Source: Branchiostoma belcheri (taxonomy: Eukaryota; Chordata; Leptocardii; Amphioxiformes; Branchiostomatidae). From it: a DNA stretch of 64,000 bases. Where the stretch lies: positions 6,159,554 to 6,223,553 of the forward strand of contig NW_017803909.1 of the NCBI RefSeq assembly GCF_001625305.1, in the 5' to 3' direction. Made by a program: the position numbers and the translations under genes. This document shows, one piece after another, positions 1 to 12,800 of this stretch (within the stretch, counting starts at the first letter, position 1; the number at the start of each line of letters is the position of its first letter). The notes beneath the pieces are model-generated. The model was not told where the DNA came from. It did not search any database and saw only the letters and a program-made list of their open reading frames with translations.

Positions 1-3000
1 TTAGATTCAACCATACAGATTTGTAGGACAAAAATTCCTGTTTGTATGATATTCAACTACTCGTACCTAATTTACGAAATAATTTTTAGTTCTCAAATCA
101 ATTTAAACAATCTTTTAGTTGTTCATACCATCAAATAAAACTGATAAAACTAACGCACATTGCCTCGTTTTGACGTCATGATGTCATTGATTCAACCATA
201 CGGATGTCTAGGGCCTGAATCCCTATTTATAATGATATTCAACTACTCGTAGCTAATTAACGAAATAATTTTTAGTTTTCAAGTCACTTTTAACAATCTT
301 TTAGAGGTCCATACCATCAAATAGAACTGATACAACTAACGCACATTGCGTCGTTTGGACGCTATGACGTCATGGATTCAACCATACAGATTTGTAGGGC
401 CTGAATCCCTGTTTATATAATGATATTCAACTACTCGTAGCTAATTAACGAAATAATTTTAAGTTTTGAAATCATTTTAAACAATCTTTTAGAGGTCCAT
501 ACCACCAAATAAAACTGATACATCTAACGCACATTGCGTCGTTTTGACGCTATGACGTTATGGATTCAACCATACAGATTTGTAGGGCCTGAATCCCTGT
601 TTATATAATGATATTCAACTACTCGTACCGAATTAACGAAATAATTTTTAGTTTTGAAATCACTTTTAACAATCTTTTAGAGGTCCATACCATCAAATAG
701 ATCTGATGAAACTAACGCACATTGCGTCGTTTGGACGCTATGACGTCATGGATTCAACCATACAGATTTGTAGGGCCTTAATCCCTGTATATATAATGAT
801 ATTCAACTACTCGTACCGAATTAACGAAATAATTTTTGGTTCTCAAATCACTTTTAACAATATTTAAGAGGTTCATACCACTAAATAAAACTGATACAAC
901 TAACGCACATTGCGTTGTTTTGACGTCATGTCATACCGTCATGTCATGTCATGTCATGCAGAACCGCAACCGCGGTCTATTTAATTATATTTGACGCGTT
1001 GTAGCAAAGTAACGAAATAATTTTAAGTATTCAAGTGGTTTTTAACAATCTTTTAGAGGTCCATACCATCAAAGAAAACTAATAAAACTAACGCACATTG
1101 TGTCGTTTTGACGTCATGACGTTATAGATCCAACAATATAGATTTGCAGGACCGCATTCGAATTGTATTTAATAATACTAGTATATTATAATTGGTTTAT
1201 TTGCTTGTATCAACATATTTACAACATATCTCGCAGCCTTGACATACAGGGCTGAATTTTGATCAAGTTGTTTATAATATAAGTTATTAATAGTAGGGAA
1301 ATACAAATTGAAATCATATCGGAATCTACATATTAATATATCACTTTGGTACTGGTATTTACAATCTTACAATCGCACAAACTGTGAATCACTTAAATTT
1401 TAACATATTAGTCGTAATAAATAATTAAATAAATCATCATGGTAAATCAATTCCTGTGTCACAATAAAGTAGTGGTCAGTGGATCTTGTGGTGCTATTAC
1501 ATATTTGTGCTGTTTAGGAGGGATACCATGTAAGGGATTGGGCTTTTTTTGTATCTGTCAGTCCTAGTTGTGATTGTGTCTATGAGTTGAGATGTTCTCG
1601 TATGTCTGCCGCTAACCTCGCCACGGAGAGGTGGGAGCCAGTTTCTGAATTTTACAGATTTTAGTATTTAACGCCTTGTAGCAAAGTAACGATATGATTT
1701 TTAGTAATCAAATAACTTTTAACAAGTCTTAAGTTATCTACACTATCCGATTCAACAAATAAAACTAACGCACATTGCGAAGTTTCGACGTCATGACGTC
1801 ATAGATCCAACAATACAGATTTGCAGGACCGCATTCGAATTGTATTTAATAATACTAGTATTTAACGCCTTGTAGCAAAGTAACGAAATAATTTTTAGTA
1901 TTCAAATAACCTTTAACAAGTCTTAAGTTATCTACACTTTCCGATTCAACAAATAAAACTAACGCACATTGCGAAGTTTCGACGTCATTTTGATTTGATG
2001 GTTTGGACCTTTAGAAATTGTTAAAATTGATTTAAAAACTAAAAATCATTTCGTTAATTAGGTACGAGTAGTTGAATATCATTATATAAACAGGGATTCA
2101 GGCCCTACAAATCTGTATGGTTGAATACATGACGTCAAAACGTCGCAATGTGCGTTAGATTTCTCAGTTTTGGTTGATGATATGGACCTATAAATGATTG
2201 CTAAATTCATTTGAGAACTAAAAATTATTTTGTTAATTAGGACGAGTAGTTGAATATAATTATATAAACAGGTATTCTTGGCCCTAGAAATACTGTATGG
2301 TTGAATCCATGACGTCATAGCGTCAAAACGACGCAATGTGCGTTAGTTGTATCAGTTTTATTTAGTGGTATGGACCTCTAAAAGATTGTTAAAAGTGAGT
2401 TGAAAACTGAAAATTATTTCGTTAATTAGGTACGAGTAGTTGAATATCATTATATAAACAGGGATTCAGGCCCTACAACTCTGTATGGTTGAATCCATGA
2501 CGTCATGACGTCCAAACGACGCAATGTGCGTTAGTTTCATCAGTTCTATTTTTTGGTATGGACCTCTAAAAGATTGTTAAAAGTGATTTGAAAACTGAAA
2601 ATTATTTCGTTAATTAGGTACGAGTAGTTGAATATTATTATATAAACAGGGATTCAGGCCCTACAACTCTGTATGGTTGAATCTATGACGCCAAAGCGAC
2701 GCAATGTGCGTTAGATTTATCAGTTTTATTTGATGAAATAGACCTCTAAAAGATTGCTAAAATTGATTTGAGAACTAGAAATTATTTCGTTAATTAGGTA
2801 CGAGTAGTTGAAAATCATTATATAAACAGGGATTCAGGCCCAAAAAATCTGTATGGTTGAATCTATGACGTCATGACGTCCAAACGTCGCAATGTGCGTT
2901 AGTTTTATCAGTTTTATTTGATGGTATGGACCTTTAAAAGACTGTTAAAATTGATTTGAAAACTTAAAATTATTTCGTTAATTAGCTACGAGTAGTTAAG

Positions 3001-4640
3001 TTGAATATTGAGTTGAATACTGAATATCGAATATCGAGTGTTGGATCTATGACGACATGACGTCCAAACGACGCAATGTGCGTTAGTTGTATCAGTTTTA
3101 TTTGATGGTATGGACCTCTAAAAGATTGTTAAAAATTGATTTGAGAACTAAAAATTATTTCGTTAATTAGGTACGAGTAGTTGAATATCATTATATAAAC
3201 AGGATGCAGGCTCTACAAATCTGTATGGTTGAATCCATGACGTCATGACGTCCAAACGACGCAATGTGCGTTAGTTTTATCAGTTTTATTTGATGGTATG
3301 GACCTCTAAAAGATTGTTAAAATTGATTTGAGAACTAAAAATTATTTCGTTAATTAGGTACGAGTAGTTGACAATCATTATATAAACAGGATGCAGGCCC
3401 TAGAAATCTGTATGGTTGAATCCATGACGTCATGACGTCCAAACGACGCAATGTGCGTTAGATTTCTTAGTTTTATTTGATGGTATGGACCTCTAAAAGA
3501 TTGTAAAAATTGATTTGAAAACTTAAAATTATTTCGTTAATTACCTACGAGTAGTTAAGTTGAATATTGAGTTGAATACTGAATATCGAATATCGAGTGT
3601 TGGATCTATGACGTAAAATCGACGCAATGTGCGTTAGTTGTATCAATTTTATTTGGTGGTATGGACCTCTAAAAGATTGTTAAAATTGATTTGAGAACTA
3701 AAAGTTATTTCGTTAATTAGGTACGAGTAGTTGAATATCATACAAACAGGGATTCTGGCCCTAGAAATCTGTTTAGTTCAATTTATGACGTCATGACGTC
3801 CAAACGACGCAATGTGCGTTAGATGTATCAGTTTTATTTGATGGTATGGACCTTTAAAAGATTGTTAAAGTTGATTTGAGAACTAAGAATTATTTCGTTA
3901 ATTAGCTACGAGTAGTTAAATATCTATTATATAAACAGGGTATTCTGGCCCTAGAATATGTTTGGTTGAATCTATGACGTCATGACGTCAAACCGACGCA
4001 ATGTGCGTTAGTTTTATCAGTTTTATTTGATGGTATTGACCTTTAAAAGACTGTTAAAATTGATTTAAAAACAAAGAATTATTTCGTTAATTAGCTAGGA
4101 GTAGTTGAATATAATTATATAAACAGGGATTCTGGCCCTAGAAATCTGTATGGTTGAATATATGACGTCATGACGTCCAAATGACGCAATGTGCGTTGGT
4201 TTTATCAGTCGAATTTTGTGGTATGGACCTCTTGAGAATTTTTAAAAGACATTTGGTTTCTAGAAATTATTCCGTTACTTTGCAACATGGCGTTAATTCT
4301 CTATGCATCCACTAGTGTTGCGATCCTCGAAAATCCGTATTGTTTAATCTATGACGTCATGACATCTAAACTTCGTAATGTACGTTAGTTTTATCAGTTT
4401 TATCTGATGGTATAGACCGCTAAAAGATTGTTAAAAACATTTGAATGCAGAAAATTATTTCGTTACTTTGCAACAAGGCGTCTAATTGAAACATGTCGGG
4501 TGCGGTCCTGGACGGCATTCTTGAATCTTTGACGTGAAGATGAATCCATGTGCGTTGATTCATTTCGATAGTATCGACCACTTAAAGATTATTAAAACTC
4601 ATTTGGTAGTTAAAGATTAGAAGATTATTTAATCAAATGA
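1..4640. repeat. Inverted (foldback) satellite array, ~187-bp unit
   Basis: About 20 diverged copies of a ~187-bp unit. Left-arm copies (to about 1989) carry ACGCACATTGCG at about 153, 339, 527, 714 and 903, giving spacings of 186-189 bp. From about 1990 to 4640 the same unit appears reverse-complemented (CAATGTGCGTTAG at about 2146, 2333, 2521, 2701, 2889, 3074, 3262, 3446, 3624, 3806 and on). Each unit holds one or two TGACGTCA-type palindromes, a TTCAACCATACAGA segment and an AACGAAATAATTTT segment. The opposed arms make this a giant inverted repeat, as in foldback-type DNA transposons or a rearranged satellite. No protein-coding gene is visible inside it; short open frames here are repeat-derived. 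Confidence 0.9.
1186..1662. other. Non-satellite segment interrupting the left array arm
   Basis: The satellite text breaks after TAATACTAGTAT and resumes at TTTTAGTATTTAACGCC. The roughly 480 bases between do not match the repeat unit. A copy of the uninterrupted junction exists at about 1850-1870, which shows what the empty site looks like. TAGTAT occurs on both sides and may be a target duplication. No open frame or recognisable element is visible. Confidence 0.45.
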
Positions 4641-4950
4641 ATACAGAGTCTGAAAGGTTGTGGTTTGGTTTGACATACGTATGTGCAATGTCTATTTACA
4701 TACTGTATGCGTGCTCATTTGCATATATGGGACAGTAGAATGCTTCCGCACCTGAGACGTATACGATATAGTGCCTACCATTCGAATCGAAGGCTCAATC
4801 GAAGGCTGGCGAATCGAAGGCCGAAAGGAGGGCTAACTTTAGGTTGGTCATTTTTGAGTAGAGAATGTCCTGGTTGTAGGAGACAGACCATCGGGGGTTG
4901 CCAGTGTTTCCCTCACTAACTACTAGTATTCGTGTGTACCCGTTTTGCAG

Positions 4951-6894
4951 TGGCGGATGACAACCTGTATCCATTCGGGCCGTCACATGGCGACCGTGAA
5001 TATGCGGACGGGACCTGGTACTGGTCCCGCTGCGTTTACGTGTACATTTCGCCAGATGGCTTCCCTTACTTCAACCGACGACACCATCGGCTTTACGTAA
5101 GTGACAACTCACTTAGACGATAGGCTAGGATTTGAGTTTTGTTCAAAGAATTACTCCTTTCTATGCTAGCCTTTTTATTTGTAGAAACCGTGGTAACATG
5201 TCCCGTCATTTTATACAACATGATCCGTTAAAGTAGCAAGAATGTCATTTGACAGAAACCCATCTGTCGATCGTTCTAGGTCTGCGACAACGGTGTGATC
5301 CAGTTTGACCGGAGCTACAGGAACAGTTGGCCGACCAAGTTTGGGTCCGCCTGGTACATGCGTTCCCGCGCCATGATAGCACCCTTCTGGGCTTACTCTG
5401 ATCCCTCGTCATTCAGGTAAGGCCATGTTGATTTGATTATATGGATGACATCCTCTGGGAACCCCAAAACTGAGGCGAGTGCGCGGAAAAAAAGTTTGGC
5501 AAAAAAAAATAACAAATAACACAAAGTATGGTATGGCAAATACTTAATCTACTCTTCAAATTCATTTCGTTACATTTTCGCTTGATTTGGCATTGTACGA
5601 CAACTTACGGTATACATTTGATCAGTTGGCAACTGTTTTGTACGGTTTACAGTGTGGTTGAAAACTCATTAAAACGTCTCTCCGTACATTTACATGATAT
5701 GAAACTATAGACAACACATTAACTCAACTAGGTAGGCTAGGTAGGTACGTTGCTTAACTTTTATGTTAACTTGGCATTGCAAATGTATGCATGCATCTGT
5801 TAACTATTTACTGTAGAATTCAATATATTCGACATATTTTCTTTGTCAAACAATCTAAATTGCTTTCCTTGTGTTCTCACCAGTCGTTTTGATGAAGAGA
5901 CGCTGAAGTCCCACATCTACTACCAGGTGTACAAAGAGGGTGATGGTAAGATCGACACGTCCACCATCTTGACACGAGCCAGTCTAGATGCCCGCAACAC
6001 GCCCAATACTAACGTGCCCTCAGGTAAAATCTTCAGTTTTTTTTTTTTTATTCCAACATGTAGTCACAAGACGTGGTGACGGCACACTCTAGTTTTTCCA
6101 ACTTATATTAATGCCGCCAACAACACAGGGGACAATACATTATACTCATTTTCACCTGAGCGAAGTGAGGAAAGTCGTGTTAAGTGCCTTCCCAAGGGCA
6201 CAAGATCGGTGGCATGTCAGGACTCAAACCCGGGACCTCTTGGTTCCAACTCGAGCACTCTGCCGCTACGCCACACGACCCCATCTGTTTTTATGATGCT
6301 TCTCATTCTGAAATGATACCCTGCATTTTCTCGAAAACCCTGCCCAGACTTCCAGGCTACCTGGGTGCTGGTTGTGACGTGGATCCGTCTGCCTCCCAAC
6401 GTTGGCTGCGGGTCATACTACACGAGATGGTGGTACAGCTACTACTACTGCAACAGGGACCTCACGTCACTGGAGGTGAGCAGACCGAAAATAGTTCAAC
6501 ACAAACATTTGGATTATGAACCAATATACGTCTTAGATTCTCACTAGGCTCTGCCTTCATTCAATATAATATTATATAGTATTCATGTAGCAGTTTATTG
6601 AACTTAACTGGCTGCAATTGATGTTCAGAAACTTTTCAGAAAGTTATTTTTCTTTTAGATGGTTCCGAACCTTATTTTCCTGAAAAATCATTATCAAAAT
6701 TGCCAAGAGACACGTTTAGCTATTCAAGTACTTTTTGACACACTATCAGAACATAATATGTGAGGTGTGAATTACAATTCTTTTTTGATAATGTTTTCAG
6801 GTAAACTCCTTCCAAGCCATCCTTATCACTGACGGTATCTACTCGTTCGCCAAGTTTGTCTACCCCAAGAACGGCATCAAATGGGTCTATCCTG
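4951..6894 (+). CDS. NIDO domain exons (exons 1-5) of the mucin-4-like gene
   Basis: Translated exons read DDNLYPFGPSHGD, then VCDNGVIQFD, MIAPFWAYSD, FDEETLKSHIYYQVYK, DFQATWVLVVTWIRLPP and VNSFQAILITDGIYSFAKF. These are the hallmark steps of the extracellular NIDO (nidogen-like) domain: the F/YPFG.GD start, the IAPFWA.D strand, and FQA.LITDG..SF.. near the end. The domain covers about residues 1-215 of the recovered protein. The acceptor of exon 4 is placed at 6347/6348 (after TGCCCAG), because the later TTCCAG would break the phase and lose DFQATW. A Tyr/Trp-rich stretch (YYTRWWYSYYYC) lies in exon 4. Confidence 0.85.
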
Positions 6895-9800
6895 GTGAGA
6901 ACATACTTCAATTTTATCTATCAATGGGAACGACAAATTATCATTTGAGGGCTTGCAACACCAGCAACTGTTGCTAGAGGGATCCATAACATATCTGATA
7001 GTAACGTCCATGTTTCAAACCCAGAAACCTTCACCAACTTTGATATATTTTCTCATATATAAGTTTGAAACTCAATCGCGGCCAAATCAATGACACGTAA
7101 AGCTTTTAATGTTTTCATCTAGTAAGTTGAGACAGCCTCCTTGGTTGAAGTCTTATTTTGTATCTCCGGTTTTCTGACTGTCTGATTGTATTCATTTACT
7201 TCCCAGATGTGCAGTGGAGGTATTACCATTACTACTCTAACCTGAGAGGCCTTCCCGTGGCCGGGTACGGGGCTGGGGACTCGTACTTCTACAAGTGAGT
7301 GAGGAAAAGTGTTTGATTGTTCTGCGTTACTACAAATGCGTAATATTCTACCAAGTTTCCGTATGTTGAAACGATAGGCCCAAAGGAAGGCCTCGCTTAT
7401 AAGACCCAAGTTCGTTTCTGAAACATCCACAGGAATTTCCAAAATACATTGTAGTAAATGTTCTTATCAATCCATCAGCTATTACTACTACTACTGGTCC
7501 TGGGGCTACAGAGAACACTTCTACAACGTGCCTAAGTCCGGCACACTGAACATGCGGAATATTGATGAGGTGCCGGGCAACACAGGTAATAACTGTTACA
7601 TCAGACATTTGACCGGACACAATGAACTACGAGATGACACACCGAATTCCGTTGGGCAAATGGCCTTGCAGTTTTTTATTCCAACATCTAATCACAAGAC
7701 GTAGTGACGGCACACTCAAGTTTTTTCAACTTAATTATTAATGCCGCCACCAACACAGGGGACAATGCAATGTACTCATTTTCACCTGAGTGAAGTGAGG
7801 AAAGTCGTGTAAAGTGCCATTCCCAAGGGCACAAGATCGGTGGCATGTCAGGACTCGAACCCGGGACCTCTTGATTCCGAGTCGCGCACTTTGCAGTTCT
7901 AAACGAGAGTCAAGTAATAGGACAAAAATTACCACCAAACGTACAAAGACGAAACAGGATTTCTGATACGTCTTACCCATGTCTGGAGCCACATGCTCAT
8001 TTCACATGAAGAAGGTTTGAGATCCAACCTATATATATATATATATATATATATATGCTTTACACCCAATTCTGCTCGTGTTGTTATGAAAGTTTGTTTT
8101 CCTTGTGCTTAATCTTACATCGTCTGCAGGAGAGACGGGAGTGTCCATCTACCGCCTGGAGAACTCAGACGGGTCCATCCCGCCGACCATCTACTGTCGC
8201 CGCTGGTACTACAGCACAACTCCGGCCTGGCACAACTGGGGTTACCACCGGCTGACCCCCTGCCCCTGCAGCCGGCAGCAGGCTAGGCGGGACGACAGGT
8301 ACGGAACGTTAACGTTTAACTGTCAACAGGGTGTCGTTTTCTAATTGGTTTGTGCCCCATAACTGCCTCCATTGGTTGGGAATGCGCAGATGTGACCCCA
8401 AAAACGTTAGCCTGCACCAGGCCTTTCTACGGGAATACGGATCGTAGAAGTCGACAAAAAAGAGAATAAAATTGGCCAAGGGAATCCAGCTGCGGGGAGG
8501 TAGTTTCTTTCCCTCCGAAGTGGCCAGTCAGTCAAACCCCAAGGTGGCCAAACTCCTCTGGCAAACTCCCCAAACTCCTATATATAGCCAGCGTAGGTAG
8601 TCTGGTAGAGACTACAAAAACGTTATGACCGTCAGCAGTTTTTGACCTGGTATTTATCTGGTAGTACTTAATTACATCATTACAAACTTCATGAAAATCA
8701 TTAAATGACATTGGCTTACTACATTGTATCGCAAACTGTGCAACATGACTACAGGTACTACTACTCCGGGAACGACTGCTGGACCTCCCTGTCGACGAGA
8801 TTCGGCCTGCGGCAGAAGTGTTGCTACACGCCGGTACGCTGGTACTACATCCGCCGCTGGTACTACAGTTGGTGGTCTGGCCGCTACGTGTCCTACTACT
8901 CCTGGTTCCGTACCGGGGGCTTCCTCATCAGGTGGGGCAGAAACGCCGGGCACGTCATCGTGGTAAGTACCAAAATTGTTTCCTATCCCCTCCATTTTAT
9001 TTCTCGGCGTAGACTGCAACAGGCTAGTACACAGTAACACGTGATGTGGTAACATAACTTTATATTATCCTTATGATGATGAATAAGATATGAACAATCA
9101 GCCTTCAGATTTTTGACTGTACTCACTATAGTAACAATAGCTACTGGTGCTCTTTCTTACGAAGGGGTAAGGTCATATTTCAGCGCTACACAAGAAAACT
9201 TAGCCGTGAATGAGTGAATGCTAACTGTTATGAGTGAATGCTAACTGTTAAAAGCAGCTAAACAAATAATCCTGATGCATTCTGTCCCATAGAACTGGAA
9301 CGACGACCATATTGCCCAGCGGAAGTGCTGTCAGGAGTCCTACTCCAACTGTCACCTCTTCCGGTACAGACGGCCTACCAACCGCTGCTGGGGGTACAGG
9401 CCGCCGTGGAGAAGTAAATATACTAACACCTTCATGTTTGCAAGTAGACTTCTGTTAACACAACTCAATATCCTCATCGACATTTGTGCTACCTTCATGA
9501 AGGTGTCATGAAAACATACTAGTATATTTTTTATATTGTTCATGATTATAAAGATGATTATTAACCCCAGTCTCGTATTAGCCATATGGTGATTTACATC
9601 ATTCCTAATATGCACGAGCTGTAGCGAAGCTGCATTGCTCAAGTATAGCTACTAGAAGAAACATCATGCTGCTAGAAAAAGCAGATGCTTCACCTCAGCA
9701 TGCTGAGGATGACTGGCGACGTCGGTAGTTATTCAGAATTTGAAAATACCACTTTCTGAGACGACCAGTGTTAAAACATTACTGTAATTCCTTCTCATTA

Positions 9801-12800
9801 TGCTTCTCCTGCCTTGCAGGATGGTTCTGGGGAGACCCGCACATCATCACGCTGGACGGGAAGGGCTACACGTTTAACGGGCTGGGGGAGTACCTGCTGT
9901 TCCATGTGGATGATGGCAACTACACCGCACAGGTGCAGGCCAGGACAAACAAGGCACCAGGTACGGGTCTGGGAATCATCATGTTTACCGAAGGAAAACA
10001 TATTGTTTCTGCTCTGTTTCATCTTCTTCTCCAAACCAATAAGGTCAATGACCTGAACCAGACGTCTGTCACCATGGTAACATGTGTTAGGTTACATCAT
10101 GTTGCAACTTTCTGGCAGGAGGGATTTAGACTCCTGACACAATATATATGAATGTGTTTGAGTAAGAATTGACAGAGCAGACCATATGTGAAGGTTAACA
10201 TTATGTATTTGCTTTGCAAATGTTACCTTTCTAGTTACACTCGTCTTTGTAGTGCGAGGAAAGATTATAACACAAGAAATGAATGTTAGTTCCTGTTTCA
10301 CGACATGTCCAGGAAGTGACAAGGCGACGGTGTTTACTGCTGTCGTCGTCAGCGAAAATAACGGCCTGGGAATCCAGCTAAACATCAACAACCAATCAGA
10401 GGCAGGCATGGATCTGTACATCAATGGGACCTTACAAGACATACTTGGTATGTGACGTAATATCAAACGGATCTTATGTGGCAAAAACATGCTATGGCGT
10501 TATTAGAAATACTGTAAATGATGCTTTTCTGGTCTGTGTGTTTCCTACTTCGCCATCATCTTTAAAGCTAGAAGAGACTCTTCTTGTTGGCGAATAAAGG
10601 GAAAACTAACTACATGGAAAACTAATTGAAGGGAAAACTAACTGAGCTACATGTTTACCGATACTGAACATTTGCACCGTTTCTATAATGTAAACCATGC
10701 GTAGAATTTGTAAAGAAACATGCGTTATTTCCTAGTGTATGACAACACGACAAGTAACCACACCCTCCTGGAGGATGTGCTGTTCTCAAGGCCCACCACA
10801 AACTCCTTCAAGATACAGCTGTCGTCTGGCATCAGCCTGACCACCACGTCTGAAAAGGTAGATGTTACCTTTTTAATGCATGAAATTTGATTTCAACATT
10901 CAACGAAGACACCGTTACTCTGATATGACGACCGTAGCAATCTTTTGTCTGAGCCATCATTACATAACCTGCCCTTGGTGCTGAACACACCGTCTACACA
11001 AATGTACATGCCGCTGGCGCACAGTACCATCTACTAACAAACCTGTCCTAGGTGCTGAACACACCATCTACGCAAATGTACAAGCCACTGGCGCACAACA
11101 CAATCTGTACATAACCCTGTCCTTGGTGCTGAACACACCATCTACACAAATGTACAAGCCACTGGTACACAACACCATCTGTACAAACCTGTCCTTGGTG
11201 CTGAACACACCATCTACACGAATGTACAAGCCACCGATGCACAACACAATCTGTACACACCTGTCCTTGGTGCTGAACACACCATCTACACGAATGTACA
11301 AGCCACCGATGCACAGCACAATCTGTACACACCTGTCCTTGGTTCTGAACACACCATCTACACGAATGTACAAGCCACTGGTGCACAACACAATCTGTAC
11401 ACTACCTGTCCTTGGTGCTGAACACACCATCTACACAAATGTACAAGCCACTGGTACACAACACCATCTATACACACCTGTCCTTGGTTCTGAATACACC
11501 ATCTACACAAATGTACAAGCCACTGGTACACAACACCATCTATACACACCTGTCCTTGGTGCTGAACAGACCATCTACACAAGTGTACATGTCACTGGCA
11601 CACAATTGCATACACCTGTCCTTGGTGCTGAACACACCATCTACACAAATATACATGCTAATGGCGAACAACACAATCTGTACACGCCTGTCCTTGGTGC
11701 TGAACACACCATCTACACAGGTGTACGTGTACAACCCACTGGCGCACAACACCATCTGTACACACCTGTCCTTGGTGCTGAACACGCCATCTCACTTCAG
11801 AACATGCTAGCTGTGGTGGTGTCCGCCCCCGATGAGTACATGAACAGCACCCAGGGCCTACTGGGGTACTGGGACGGGGACGAGACTAACGATTTCACCG
11901 CCTTTAACGGCAGCGTCCTGCACGTCAACTCCAGCGAGAGCGACATCTTCAAGTACTTCGGGCAGTCGTGTGAGTAAACCTGTTTGTTTAAATCAGTTTG
12001 AGTGAAAATTTAGCCTGGAGTCTCAGCCTTGTTAGCTTTAGTTCGCTGCTCAAGATCCGATAACCAGCTCTTGGTGAGCGGACTAAAGGCTGGACTTCAG
12101 GCTAGCTGCAGGGACACGGTTGTTTTAAACCACCACCGAGCGTGTATATGTGGCTACTGATTGTTGTTTACCGAATCATTACCCATTTACTAAAGCCAAA
12201 TCACCACGTATACAAGTCTTAAAGCTATACTGCCGAGTAGAACAGTTGATGAAAAACCAACACTTTGAACTGTAGTTCAGTTGACGGAGGAAGACGGCAG
12301 GTTGAAGACCAGGTTCCACTATCTGGAGGGAGAGAGTCTGGAGTCCATGAGAGACACGTCCTTCTCCCCGGGCTTCACCGACGCGGTCACATTCGACGAC
12401 CCGGTGCTAGAAGCAGAAGCAAGGCAAGCCCGTCAATGCTGCTGGTTTTGTTATCGTCAATTGTTAATAGCTAACGAGAAGCTTTGAAGTCGACATCAGT
12501 TGCACACCGTTAACTGATACTATTTATTATGTGACGGTAAATTTTTGGTAACGTACATGTACTTCATTGAATTTTGTATAGACGTATCATGCAGGTATAG
12601 AATTCACTGTTGCGTACAAGTTAGGCGCTAGCGCTGTTGAGTGCTGTATGGGTTTGCCAGGTTCTGTGTTGTATACTGGTTTAGTTAGACGTTTTCCGGG
12701 TACTGTGTTGTACAGGGCAATTTGCGGGGACGACCAGAACTGCCTGTTTGACATCAGCCAGACAGGAGACCCGAGTGTCGGAGAGACGACAAAGACACAG

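Noticed and set aside
1..4640. CRISPR-like array (regular repeats)
   Set aside because: The unit is ~187 bp, repeats fill the whole period with no unique spacers, and the genome is eukaryotic.
4683..4919. Open frame just before the first recovered mucin-4-like exon, considered as a signal-peptide exon
   Set aside because: No hydrophobic signal-like stretch and no donor in the required phase; it looks like random sequence at the satellite edge.
9352..9642. Minus-strand frame beside the AMOP exons
   Set aside because: It overlaps the real exon 9293-9413 on the other strand and has no supporting motif.
11123..11800. Long plus-strand open frame of 24-residue repeats, with similar frames on the minus strand
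   Set aside because: It is a by-product of a 72-bp (3n) minisatellite without stops; VWD exons on both sides join in phase without it. Only the part from 11801 is exon.
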